A stretch of DNA of 64,000 nt, taken from NCBI RefSeq assembly GCF_004634245.1, contig NZ_SJTF01000005.1, positions 62,001 through 126,000 on the forward strand. The letters run 5' to 3'. Below the pieces are notes generated by a model. It made no database searches, had not been told where the DNA came from, and worked only from the letters and a program-made list of their open reading frames with translations. Shown in pieces: positions 54,101 through 61,414 of the stretch. Origin of the DNA: Flavobacterium foetidum. Its GTDB lineage: Bacteria; Bacteroidota; Bacteroidia; Flavobacteriales; Flavobacteriaceae. The position numbers and the translations under genes are program-made. How positions within the stretch are numbered: the first letter of the stretch is position 1; each line of letters begins with the position of its first letter.

Positions 54101-54453
54101 TGGTGACCAATGCCGAGCAATTGCGCAAAATAAACGGAAATGCCTTAGAATCGGCTCGTGAAGCGGCTGCGCTACGTCTTCGTCCAATTATCATGACTTC
54201 GGTTGCGATGATTGCAGGTATGTTGCCAATGGCAATCGGGCACGGCGAAGGAGGCGATCAGGTTTCTCCGTTAGGAAGAGCGGTTATCGGAGGATTATTA
54301 TTTTCTACTTTTGCCGTATTATTGATCCTTCCGCAGATATTTGCCTGGGCACAAGAAAAAACAACGACACAATCGGTTTCTTTAGACCCTGAAGACGAAG
54401 AAAGTATCCATTATATTTCATCAATAAGTAAGTCGAAAGTTGGAAAGTCATAA
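51163..54453 (+). CDS. RND-family (AcrB/HAE1-type) efflux transporter with an EF-hand-like cytoplasmic insert
   Basis: 1096 residues, full length for the family, with 12 predicted TM helices and two large periplasmic loops. Start LIRFALRKPISILVLVAGLFFFGIGAI; proton-relay helix ALAIGILVDESTVTIENI, in which the usual second Asp is Glu; repeat half with QSYMGIIMSVGVSIANAVLLV and AALRLRPIIMTSVAMIAGMLPMAIGHGEG. Between TM6 and TM7 there is a ~60-residue cytoplasmic insert (from about residue 490) rich in His and acidic residues. It contains DFNNDGKISAFE at residues 533-544, a textbook EF-hand loop. Substrate range unknown. Confidence 0.93.
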   Translation: MNLIRFALRKPISILVLVAGLFFFGIGAIKDIKVDILPKMNLPVIYIAHPFGGYTPDQMEAYFAKNYVNVLPFSNGIKSVETKNIQGLMIMKLTYYEGTNMAQAAAELSALSNRIQAVFPPGTQPPFIIRFDASSLPIGQLVLSSKIRSNNELQDLANVYVRASFTSIPGLLSPAPFGGSPRTIEINVDPDLLRSHNMTPDQIVEAIRLNNQTAPSGNVRMGDKNYITPTNNTIKEIKDFEQIPIFKGGVQNLKLGDVASVKDGADITAGYALVNGKRSVYISIAKAGDASTWDVVQKLKKELPKIQSTLPEDVNITYEFDQSVYVTNSVKSLITEGIIGAVLTGLMVMLFLGDRRAALIVIMTIPISIISGVLFLKLFGQTINLMSLSGLALAIGILVDESTVTIENIHQHLDMGKPKALAIWDACQEIALPKLLILLCILAVFAPAFTMVGIPGALFLPLALAIGFSMVISFLLSQTFVPVMANWMMKGHDKHEHGPEITDDEAEFNDCGLTPESEQNLISQKKEMVEREDFNNDGKISAFERFRNRFMRTLDRLFVHKKATSIVYLVCATVLAVVLITFIGKDVFPKTNSSQFQLRMRAVEGTRLERTEEQARIVLKEIEKKVGKEHIGISSVYVGQHPSLFSINPIYLFMAGSHEAVFQVSLKDYHADMDEFKDDLRARIKKVLPDTKVSFEPIELTDKVLSQGSPTPIEIRVAGKDKKRNELYATQIVEKLKAISYFRDVQIGQPIHYPAMNIDIDRTRAAELGVDMNDISRSLVASTSSSRYTEKNNWVDEKAGLSYSVQVQVPLNKMKSKTDIGEIPVLKNSLRPVLSDVAKITPGFVSGENDNLGAMPYITVTANINQTDLGTASKDVSKTISSLGELPRGLFITPIGLSTVLTETLSSLQTGLLVAVFVIFLMLAANFQSFKVSLVILTTVPAVVLGALLMLTITGSTLNLQSYMGIIMSVGVSIANAVLLVTNAEQLRKINGNALESAREAAALRLRPIIMTSVAMIAGMLPMAIGHGEGGDQVSPLGRAVIGGLLFSTFAVLLILPQIFAWAQEKTTTQSVSLDPEDEESIHYISSISKSKVGKS

Positions 54454-54492
54454 AATCGAAAGTCATAACGCGTTGAGTGTAATTATTTTTTA

Positions 54493-54638
54493 AACACATA
54501 GAAACATAGATTTTAGTTTTAAATAAAAAAGGTAAAAGAAAAAACTAGTTTTCACACATAGTCCCGATAGCTATCGGGATGCATTGAAACAAGTGAAACG
54601 CCTTTTATGCACAAAGAAAAGCTATGTTTCTATGTGTT
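54493..54638. repeat. Inverted-repeat element inside the efflux operon
   Basis: AACACATAGAAACATAG (54493-54509) and CTATGTTTCTATGTGTT (54622-54638) are perfect 17-bp inverted arms. Inside is a second palindrome TCCCGATAGCTATCGGGA (54562-54579). No coding content. It separates the RND and MFP genes by 238 bp, unusual within such an operon, and resembles a dispersed intergenic element. Confidence 0.65.
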
Positions 54639-54691
54639 AAAATAATTACTCGCAAAGAGTTAAAAACATATTCATTATATAAAACCAAAAA

Positions 54692-55777
54692 ATGAAAAGT
54701 AACATTATAAAATCTACAGCAATATTATTTACGGCCTTAGCTGTACTAAGCTGTGAAAAGAAAAAAGAAGAAACTGCGAAACCAGAAATCGAACCAAAAG
54801 TAGAAACTTTCCTTTTAGCGAAAGAAAAACTGACTACCGAATTGCGCTTGCCTGCCGAATTAACCGGTTTTCAACAAGTTGATTTGTATGCCAAAGTGAG
54901 CAGTTTCGTAAAAACATTAAAAGTAGATATTGGTTCTAAAGTAAAAAAAGGACAACTTTTGATTGTTTTAGAAGCACCAGAAATCAGTTCGCAATTGGCG
55001 GCGGCCGAGTCGAGATTAAAATCGATGGAAGCGATTTACGCAACCAGCAAAAGCACGTACAACCGTTTGTACGAAACCAGCAAGGTGGAAGGAACGATTT
55101 CTAAAAACGACTTAGAAATGGCAAGCGGCAAAAAGAATTCTGATTACGCTCAATATCAGGCGGCGATTGCAGCGCACAAAGAAATCTCTATCATGAGAGG
55201 TTATCTTGAAATTCGTGCTCCTTTTGACGGTGTTGTAGCCGCCAGAAACGTCAATTTAGGAACCTTTGTTGGCCCAGCAGGAAAAGGCTCAGACTTGCCG
55301 TTGTTGACGATTCAGGAGCAAAGCAAACTGCGTTTGGCGGTTTCTGTACCAGAATTGTACACAGGATATTTACATGTAGGCGACGAAATGAGTTTTAATG
55401 TAAAATCGTTGCCCGAAACATTTACCGCTAAAATTACCAGAATGTCTGGCGCTCTAGATTTAAAATTGCGCTCTGAAAGAGTCGAAATGGACGTTCACAA
55501 CACCAAAGGAAATCTATTGCCTGGAATGGTTGCCGAAGTTTTGTTACCGCTTAACGCAAAAGACAGCACGTTTGTAGTACCAAAATCGGCGGTGGTGAAT
55601 TCTGCAGAAGGTTTATATGTGGTGAAAGTAGTAAACCATAAAGCCACAAGAGTAGAAATTAAAAAAGGAAGAGAAATCGACGACAAAATCGAAATATTTG
55701 GTGATTTAAACCCACAAGATAAACTAGTTAAAATTGCCAGCGAAGAAACTAAGGAAGGCGATATCATAAACGAATAA
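54692..55777 (+). CDS. RND efflux periplasmic adaptor (MFP/HlyD family) lipoprotein
   Basis: 361 residues with lipobox ALAVLSC, lipid anchor at C21. Barrel-sandwich/lipoyl parts (GFQQVDLYAKVSSFVKTLKVDIGSKVKKGQLLIVLEAPE ... IRAPFDGVVAARNVNLGTFVG) flank a short coiled-coil hairpin; then a beta-barrel (VSVPELYTGYLHVGDEMSFNV) and a membrane-proximal domain. It links the RND pump to the TolC channel. It comes last in the operon, after a 238-bp gap with an inverted repeat, whereas MFP genes usually come before the RND gene. Confidence 0.9.
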   Translation: MKSNIIKSTAILFTALAVLSCEKKKEETAKPEIEPKVETFLLAKEKLTTELRLPAELTGFQQVDLYAKVSSFVKTLKVDIGSKVKKGQLLIVLEAPEISSQLAAAESRLKSMEAIYATSKSTYNRLYETSKVEGTISKNDLEMASGKKNSDYAQYQAAIAAHKEISIMRGYLEIRAPFDGVVAARNVNLGTFVGPAGKGSDLPLLTIQEQSKLRLAVSVPELYTGYLHVGDEMSFNVKSLPETFTAKITRMSGALDLKLRSERVEMDVHNTKGNLLPGMVAEVLLPLNAKDSTFVVPKSAVVNSAEGLYVVKVVNHKATRVEIKKGREIDDKIEIFGDLNPQDKLVKIASEETKEGDIINE

Positions 55778-55856
55778 CCTGCGTTTGTCTTCATTTTAGT
55801 GATTACCAATTACTGTACGCATTCTTAGGAGTGCAAATTTTTAAATTTGCTTGAAA

Positions 55857-55896
55857 GGGCAGTTCTTCTTTAACTGGAGGGACTGTCCTTTTTTTT
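55857..55896 (+). terminator. Intrinsic terminator of the efflux operon
   Basis: GGGCAGT (55857-55863) pairs with ACTGTCC (55882-55888, one G-U pair) and is followed by eight T. A separate hairpin GCAAATT-N4-AATTTGC lies just upstream (55833-55850). Confidence 0.75.
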
Positions 55897-56007
55897 GATT
55901 GATAAAACAGGTAAAAATACTTGGTTGATAAGATTTGTAAATTGATATTTTTGATAAAGAATAATACCAAACAAACATTCTTGACAAAACTTAATTTTTA
56001 TAAATCA

Positions 56008-56024
56008 TTGCTACTTTGTAGCAA
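56008..56024. promoter_or_regulatory. Palindrome upstream of the orphan ATPase
   Basis: TTGCTAC-TTT-GTAGCAA is a perfect 7-bp inverted repeat 82 bp before the ATPase start codon. It could be an operator for autoregulation; no regulator gene is nearby. Confidence 0.35.
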
Positions 56025-56105
56025 GTATAAAAAATTAGTCGCAACTATTAATTCTAAAAAAGGCAGATAAAAGAGTAATAAACTAAAATTACACACTGAA
56101 CATAA

Positions 56106-57845
56106 ATGCTAAAAGTAATAGAAATTGAAAATATCAAAGGAATTAGACATCGAAAATTCGAACTAAACATAACTCCCAACAAACCAAGTATTTTGGTAGC
56201 ACCAAACGGTTTTGGCAAAAGTTCATTTGCTACGGCTTTTAAATCTATGAACAATAATAGAATTAAATTACATGATGACGACTTATATTCAGAAAACGCA
56301 GCTAATCTTCCTAAAATATCTATCGAATACGAAAAGACAGATGGAACAACTGCAAATTTTGAAGCTACAAACTCCACAAATACAATAAGTGGGGAAATAG
56401 ATTATTTCGTAATAAACAACCAAACCACACCAAAAGGAATTGGCTCACAGTATGGTACAGCAACGGCAACATTAGAAATAAAGGATGTTGTGTTAGTAGA
56501 CAGAATACCTACAAATGTTGCTTTTGCTTATTCAAATACAAATGCAAGAAGTAAATTTGGACAAAATTCAAAAGTTATTCCAAACATAAATACAATTCTA
56601 TCCAATTTAAAATTAGTTGAAAAACTAAGTGAAAATTATCAAACATTACAAAGAGCAAATGGAACAACGATTCAAAGACGAATTAATACTATTATTTCCA
56701 ATATAAATACACAAAATGGTACAGCAGAAATTTTGCTTACTTGGATAGAAGCAAATGAATTAAATAGTTTTAAACAAATTGAATATTTAAACACAATAGG
56801 AAATCTCATCAATGAGTTCGATACTAATTTTACAGAGACACAAAGCTTTTTAGCAGCAATTCAGCTAATTTGGTTATACAATCAAGACATGAATGCTTTT
56901 AAAAATGCTTGTGTTTTTAGTAATTATCGTTTAGACAAACAAAAATTTGACGATAATCTTGCAACATTCAACTGCACTTGGAAAAGTATTCGTTCAAGTG
57001 AGACCCACGGTAAATTAGTTGTAAAATTTCCAAAAGCAATTTCTATTTCAAATGGACAAAGGGATATCTTATCATTTATTTCTCTATTATTTCGAGCAAA
57101 ACGTCATTTAAAAAAGAGTGCAAATATATTAATAATCGATGAAGTTTTTGACTATTTAGATGATGCAAATTTGACTGCTGCTCAGTTTTACATAACCACT
57201 TTGATTGATGAATTTAAGGAGAACAACAAAAGAATATACCCGCTTATTCTGACACACTTAAATCCTAATTATTTCAAAAATTTTGCCTTTAACAATCAAA
57301 AGGTTTATTATCTGGATAAGTCCAATATACAAGTAAATCCACACATAGCAAGAATGTTAAGAGTTAGGGCAGATAAAACGGTAGATGAATTATTAAGAAA
57401 TGATATATCAAAACATTTAGTTCACTATGAACCTACACATATAAACAGACGTAATGAGTTTAGAAATTTAAATATACCTCAATTGTGGGGAGAAGCAGAA
57501 AACTTCTATCAATTTTTATTTGATGAAGTTGACAACTACTTGAATGGACGTGCATTCTGTCCGTTTGCTGTTTGTGGTGGAGTAAGAGTAAAAATTGAAA
57601 AGGTTGCATATGATAAACTGCAAGATCCAATGAATCAAAATATATTTTTAACAACAAAAATGACTCGACCAAAATTAGAAAAAGCAGAAGAGTTTGGAGT
57701 TATATCGCAAGAAAGCCATTTTTTACTTGGAATTATTTACAATGAGGGAATGCATTGGAAAGAAAACCAAGATAATGTTTCTCCGATAGCATCTAAATTA
57801 GAGAACCTAGTAATTAAAAAATTAATAAAAGATATTTTTGTATAA
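56106..57845 (+). CDS. Orphan ABC/SMC-type ATPase (AAA_15/RecF-like), 579 aa
   Basis: Cytoplasmic protein. N-terminal half-domain IENIKGIRHRKFELNITP, Walker A APNGFGKSS (32-40). A central helical segment (about 170-290) is followed by an ABC-type signature ISNGQRDILSF (S315-N-G-Q) and Walker B ILIIDEVFDYLD (D345, E346), then an H-loop candidate ILTHLNPNYF. The C-terminal ~180 residues (from LRVRADKTVDELL, with CPFAVCGG near 482) match nothing I recognise. This layout is that of RecF/OLD/SMC-like ATPases, several of which work in phage defence or DNA repair with a nuclease. It has no obvious metabolic neighbours. A defence role is inference only. Confidence 0.75.
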   Translation: MLKVIEIENIKGIRHRKFELNITPNKPSILVAPNGFGKSSFATAFKSMNNNRIKLHDDDLYSENAANLPKISIEYEKTDGTTANFEATNSTNTISGEIDYFVINNQTTPKGIGSQYGTATATLEIKDVVLVDRIPTNVAFAYSNTNARSKFGQNSKVIPNINTILSNLKLVEKLSENYQTLQRANGTTIQRRINTIISNINTQNGTAEILLTWIEANELNSFKQIEYLNTIGNLINEFDTNFTETQSFLAAIQLIWLYNQDMNAFKNACVFSNYRLDKQKFDDNLATFNCTWKSIRSSETHGKLVVKFPKAISISNGQRDILSFISLLFRAKRHLKKSANILIIDEVFDYLDDANLTAAQFYITTLIDEFKENNKRIYPLILTHLNPNYFKNFAFNNQKVYYLDKSNIQVNPHIARMLRVRADKTVDELLRNDISKHLVHYEPTHINRRNEFRNLNIPQLWGEAENFYQFLFDEVDNYLNGRAFCPFAVCGGVRVKIEKVAYDKLQDPMNQNIFLTTKMTRPKLEKAEEFGVISQESHFLLGIIYNEGMHWKENQDNVSPIASKLENLVIKKLIKDIFV

Positions 57846-57860
57846 CTACTGAAAAAAAAC

Positions 57861-57925
57861 GCTAGCGCGAGCGTCTCGCTCGTGAACGCAAAGCTAAAGG
57901 GCACGAGCGAGACGCTCGCGCCAGC
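57861..57925. repeat. GC-rich perfect inverted repeat (REP-like hairpin)
   Basis: Left arm GCGCGAGCGTCTCGCTCGTG (57865-57884) and right arm CACGAGCGAGACGCTCGCGC (57902-57921) are perfect 20-bp reverse complements with a 17-nt loop. Outer GCT/AGC bases extend the stem after one mismatch. GC content is far above the surroundings. It lies 15 bp after the ATPase stop, so it may terminate or protect that transcript. Confidence 0.85.
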
Positions 57926-58047
57926 AAAGGGAAAATCGATTACATTATTTATTGTCAGAAATAAATTAAAATGTATAGTTACGGAAAACCATAATAGGCA
58001 AACAGTAGAAGATATTAAATTTCCATAAATTTTAAATATTAAATATT

Positions 58048-58317
58048 ATGGGAACAACAGTTGCAAACGTCTTAATATCTTATGATATTGACAAATTACA
58101 TTCATCAGTTAAGGCTGAATTAGAAAAAATAGGTTATTTGGATCGCTTTAAAAATCCTAATGACCCAAAAACTTATTTACTACCAAATACAACAATGTGG
58201 CATCCAAAAAAATCTTCAAATCAAGCTATGGATGACCTAAAAGCTGTTTGTAGAAACTTGCAAGTTAAGCTTGAAAAAGCTGTTACAGTTAATGCCTCTG
58301 AATTTGTTGGACTTTAA
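58048..58317 (+). CDS. Small protein with Cas2-like (ferredoxin-fold) features, 89 aa
   Basis: 89 residues predicted as beta-alpha-beta-beta-alpha-beta: strand VANVLISYDID, helix SSVKAELEKIGYLDRF, strand KTYLLPNTTMWHP, helix NQAMDDLKAVCRNLQVKL, strand EKAVTVNASEFVGL. The YDI with its Asp at the end of strand 1 recalls Cas2/VapD-like nucleases and the SinR-type solitary Cas2-like proteins. There is no cas gene or CRISPR array nearby. It is 203 bp downstream of the ABC-type ATPase in the same direction, separated by a GC-rich hairpin. A functional link is possible but unproven. Nuclease activity is not shown by sequence. Confidence 0.5.
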   Translation: MGTTVANVLISYDIDKLHSSVKAELEKIGYLDRFKNPNDPKTYLLPNTTMWHPKKSSNQAMDDLKAVCRNLQVKLEKAVTVNASEFVGL

Positions 58318-58326
58318 TTAAATTAA

Positions 58327-58357
58327 AAAACCTCGATACTAAAAAAATCGAGGTTTT
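58327..58357. terminator. Bidirectional intrinsic terminator
   Basis: AAAACCTCGAT (58327-58337) and ATCGAGGTTTT (58347-58357), 9-nt loop. It serves the Cas2-like gene and the minus-strand gene remnant. Confidence 0.85.
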
Positions 58358-58372
58358 CCCATTTCATAAACC

Positions 58373-58513
58373 TTACTCCTCACTCAAATAAGGATTCAAA
58401 ATCTCCGCCAATTCATTGAGCCAATAATAATTGTCTTCAAAATTGGTTAGTCCGATTTGGAGGGTTTCGTGTTGTCGCATTACGCCGAGCGCTAAAATGC
58501 AATTTACTTGAGT
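58373..58513 (-). pseudogene. C-terminal remnant of an unidentified gene
   Basis: An open minus-strand frame without a start codon reads NCILALGVMRQHETLQIG, then LTNFEDNYYWLNELAEIL, NPYLSEE and a stop (TTA at 58373-58375), directly before a terminator. Its upstream part is replaced by the repeat array beginning near 58520. About 46 residues remain and the family is not recognised. The good terminator spacing and clean codon use suggest a real gene cut by the repeats. A short fragment on the same strand at about 60090-60145 (LRDVSWEHLTEKEYLEF) could be part of the same or another destroyed gene. Confidence 0.5.
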
Positions 58514-58534
58514 TTACAGTATAAGGCGCAGTTT

Positions 58535-59172
58535 GTCATTTCGACCGAAGGGAGAAATCGCACTAGAAATTCCGCAAAGTATATCGCCAATCTTTGTGGT
58601 TACGAGTGTGATTTGCTTCGCCTATTCGCTATCGCTCGAGTCTCGTTCCTCGAAATGACATACTGGACGAACTGACGGAATTTTGTCATTTCGACCGAAG
58701 GGAGAAATCACACTAGAAACTCCGCAAAGTATGTTACCAATCTTTGGCGATTCTCGAGTGTGATTTCTCCTTACGTCGAAATGACATATTGCACAAACTT
58801 ACGTAACTTCTACCGAAGGGAGAAATCACACTAGAAACTCCGCAAAGTATATCGCCAATCTTTGGCGATTCTCGAGTGCGATTTCTCCTTACGTCGAAAT
58901 GACATATTGCACGAACTGACGTAGTTTCGACCGAAGGGAGAAATCACACTAGAAACTCCACAAAGTACGTCGCCAATCTTTTTGGTTACGAGTGTGATTT
59001 GCTTCGCCTATTCGCTATCGCTCGAGTCTCGTTCCTCGAAATGACATACTGGACGAACTGATGGAATTTTGTCAATTCGACGTAAGGAGAAATCACACTA
59101 GAAATTCCGCAAAGCATGTCGCCAATCTTTGTCGATATGCGCGTGCGATTTCTCCCTTCGGTCGAAATGACA
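58535..59172. repeat. Array of five palindromic ~100-125 bp repeat units
   Basis: Units start near 58535, 58685, 58808, 58925 and 59071. Most open with GTCATTTCGACCGAAGGGAG or a variant, pass through CACACTAGAAACTCCGCAAA and a CCAATCTTTG centre, and close with (G)TCGAAATGACA, so each unit is an imperfect inverted repeat. Spacers of about 22-25 bp between units are themselves similar (TACTGGACGAACTGACGG type). Two sub-types exist: short (100 bp, ending in CTCCTTACGTCGAAATGACA) and long (125 bp, with CTTCGCCTATTCGCTATCGC inserted). Confidence 0.9.
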
Positions 59173-59212
59173 AACTATAAAGAAATATGTATATTCGTAC
59201 AAAAAAAAGAAA

Positions 59213-59530
59213 ATGCTAAATCCACAAATTGGCTTTCATAGCTATTATGTTTACATTATAACAAATGAACATCGCTCTTCCTTTTATATTGGAGTTACTA
59301 ATAATTTAAAAAAAAGACTTGCAAAACATCAGGAAAACATCGACTTAAATATTAGCAGTTTTGCTGCAAAATATAATATTCGGTTTTTAGTTTATTACGA
59401 AAAATTCACATGGATACAGGAAGCGATTGCACGAGAAAAAGAATTGAAAAAATGGCGAAGAGATAAAAAAATTGAATTGATCAGAAGTTTTAATGAAAAT
59501 TTTGAGTTTCTAAACTTTCATTTTGAATGA
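59213..59530 (+). CDS. GIY-YIG nuclease-domain protein embedded in the repeat array
   Basis: 105 residues, single-domain GIY-YIG nuclease of the YhbQ/UPF0213 type: YVYIITN (12-18) and FYIGVTNNLKKRLAKH (24-39) supply the GIY and YIG strands and the conserved Arg (R35). The conserved catalytic Glu lies in AIAREKELKKWRR (E75 or E77). It has no signal peptide. It lies between repeat units (five upstream, two downstream), and the start codon is 41 bp after the end of unit 5. Such genes recur beside this kind of repeat in Flavobacterium as far as I recall, so it may be linked to the repeats' spread (inference). Confidence 0.85.
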   Translation: MLNPQIGFHSYYVYIITNEHRSSFYIGVTNNLKKRLAKHQENIDLNISSFAAKYNIRFLVYYEKFTWIQEAIAREKELKKWRRDKKIELIRSFNENFEFLNFHFE

Positions 59531-59536
59531 GTTTTT

Positions 59537-59768
59537 TGTCAAATCTTTGTCGATTCCCGAGTGTGATTTGCTTCGCCTATTCGCTATCGCTCGAGTTTAG
59601 TTCCTCCGAAATGACAGACTGGGCGAACTGACGGAGTTTTGTCATTTCGACGTAAGGAGAAATCACACTAGAAATTCCGCAAAGTATATCGCCAATCTTT
59701 GTCGATATACGCATGTGATTTGCTTCGCCTATTCGCTATCGCTCGGGTCTCCCTTCGGTCGAAATGAC
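59537..59768. repeat. Two further units of the palindromic repeat array
   Basis: A partial unit (59537-59615, lacking the left arm) and a full long-type unit (59641-59768, GTCATTTCGACGTAAGG to GGTCGAAATGAC) continue the array on the far side of the GIY-YIG gene. A decayed copy (CTTTGTCGAGCTAC ... TTGAAATGACA) is seen near 60017-60088. Confidence 0.85.
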
Positions 59769-59822
59769 AAACTGCGCGGAAAAACATGAAAAACTGCTCG
59801 ACAATGATCTTTAAAACATAGC

Positions 59823-59959
59823 CTCTGGTTTCAACCAGAGAAACGCAAGATGTATCCTCATTTTAGTTTAAAAAATTCAATTGCCTCCAGCTTTAGCTGG
59901 AGATCCGCTTGATTTATATAAAAATGGCTTTAGCCAAAATGCGCATTTTGGCTAAAGCC
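59823..59959. repeat. Cluster of REP-like hairpins
   Basis: Three palindromes in 140 bp: CTCTGGTTTCAACCAGAG (59823-59840), CTCCAGCTTTAGCTGGAG (59885-59902) and a perfect 34-bp palindrome at 59926-59959 (arms GGCTTTAGCCAAAATGC / GCATTTTGGCTAAAGCC). The CTTTAGC core shared by the last two suggests a common REP-like family. A weaker CCCTAGC..CTAAGGG hairpin follows at about 59983-60003. No coding frame. Confidence 0.8.
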
Positions 59960-60430
59960 TTGTTTTTATGAACATCTTTAATCCCCTAGCTAAAACTAAG
60001 GGCTATTCATTGCCAAGCTTTGTCGAGCTACTGATGACGATTTACTTTGTCTTTTCACTATCAATCGGATTTCTTGCTTGAAATGACAAACTCAAGATAC
60101 TCTTTCTCCGTCAAATGTTCCCACGAAACGTCGCGCAATGTCTTTTACTTTGCGCTTTTTTTGCGTCTTAGAAATTGTAAATATGAAAGTCTTACCGTCT
60201 TTTTATTATTAGTCTTGTATTAACTTGATTTATTGAAACCAGAAAAACATTACAATAAAAATGGTTTTAAAGTCATAGACATTATGAATGTGCGATTTTT
60301 CAATTATATTTGTTTTAAAATGTCGCAAATCAGACATTTGCGCAGCGCTTGGTACTCTTGTCTCAACCTTTAATCATACTATTAATAAGTTATTTTAAGA
60401 ATTAGCAATGTTTAATAAATAGCAAACAAC
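59960..60430. other. Gene-free stretch with decayed repeats
   Basis: Holds a decayed array unit (about 60017-60088), a minus-strand coding fragment LRDVSWEHLTEKEYLEF (about 60090-60145) and a hairpin CGCAAAT-N5-ATTTGCG (60324-60342). The remaining sequence is not recognised. Confidence 0.5.
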
Positions 60431-61300
60431 ATGAAAATTACTTTTTCTTTTATGCTACTATTTTTGACGCTTTACATAAATGGACAGCAAACTCCCACAC
60501 TATTTGAACCGAATACTATTTCTAATGATGGCGAATTTGGTTTAACAATTTCACCTGACTCTAAAATAGCGTTATGGGTCTTGTCTAAAGGAAAAAGAGA
60601 TACATTGAAAATAATGGAATCTAGAAAACAAAATGGAAAATGGACTAAACCGATTATTGCTTCTTTTTCGTCATCAAAAGGTGAATGGAAAGATATCGAC
60701 CCTATGTTTTCTCCCGATGGTAAAACGGTTCTTTTTCAATCAAACAGAAATACAAACAGGTCGTCCGACAGGAAAGATTTTGATATTTGGGCGGTGAACC
60801 TTACCGAAACAGGCTGGGCAAAACCTTATAGACTCGAAGGCAGTATAAATTCAGAAGCTTCTGAGTCATATGCCTCAATTACGAATGAGGGCACTATTTA
60901 TTTTATGAAAGAGAACGAGAACAAGACAGGATTGTCTGATATCTATTATTCAATATTAAAGGATGGAAAATATCAGGAACCTCAAAATATTGGGTTACCT
61001 ATTAATACAAACGAAAGAGAATCAAACCCGTATATTTCTCCAAACGGAAAATATATGATCTATTTCTCATCAGATAAATCCGGATTGGGAGAAGTTGACT
61101 TGTACATTACTTTTAAAAGAAAAAATAAATGGACTGCTCCAAAAAACTTAGGAAGTCCAATTAACTCAAATCTTTCAGAATTTTGCCCGTTTGTTCACGA
61201 AAAAGAGAAAAGACTTTATTTTTCGAGACAAGAAAAAGATGGCGACCGATTTAAGGAAAATCTATATTTCATTGATTTCGATATCAACAAATATAAATAA
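60431..61300 (+). CDS. Exported PD40/TolB-like beta-propeller protein
   Basis: 289 residues with signal peptide MKITFSFMLLFLTLYINGQ. Repeated blades with the WD40-like PD40 motif SPDG: FGLTISPDSKIALWVL, DIDPMFSPDGKTVLFQSNR, RESNPYISPNGKYMIYFSSDKSG, SEFCPFVHEKEKRLYFSR. The pattern of PM/P-x-F-SPDGK-x-L-x-F-x-S corresponds to the TolB C-terminal propeller. Probably periplasmic or surface, binding partner unknown. Single gene, terminator at 61415-61448. Confidence 0.8.
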   Translation: MKITFSFMLLFLTLYINGQQTPTLFEPNTISNDGEFGLTISPDSKIALWVLSKGKRDTLKIMESRKQNGKWTKPIIASFSSSKGEWKDIDPMFSPDGKTVLFQSNRNTNRSSDRKDFDIWAVNLTETGWAKPYRLEGSINSEASESYASITNEGTIYFMKENENKTGLSDIYYSILKDGKYQEPQNIGLPINTNERESNPYISPNGKYMIYFSSDKSGLGEVDLYITFKRKNKWTAPKNLGSPINSNLSEFCPFVHEKEKRLYFSRQEKDGDRFKENLYFIDFDINKYK

Positions 61301-61414
61301 TAAGATACGAAGGATTCCTGCCTCGGCGCGAACGTCCGGCATGTTTATAAATCTATAAATATTTCATTCCTCCGGATTTTTTAAATTACGAGCAATTAAA
61401 CTATTCACAAAACA

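Noticed and set aside
51447-54194. Long antisense open frames within the RND gene (for example 53583-54194)
   Set aside because: They are shadows of a full-length conserved RND protein and have no start context or family resemblance.
57934-57947. GAAAATCGATTACA as another LacI operator
   Set aside because: Only 11 of 14 matches, no -7 box beside it, and far from the pectin locus.
58535-59172. CRISPR-like array next to a Cas2-like gene
   Set aside because: Units are 100-125 bp palindromes, the spacers resemble each other and no cas1 or effector gene is present.
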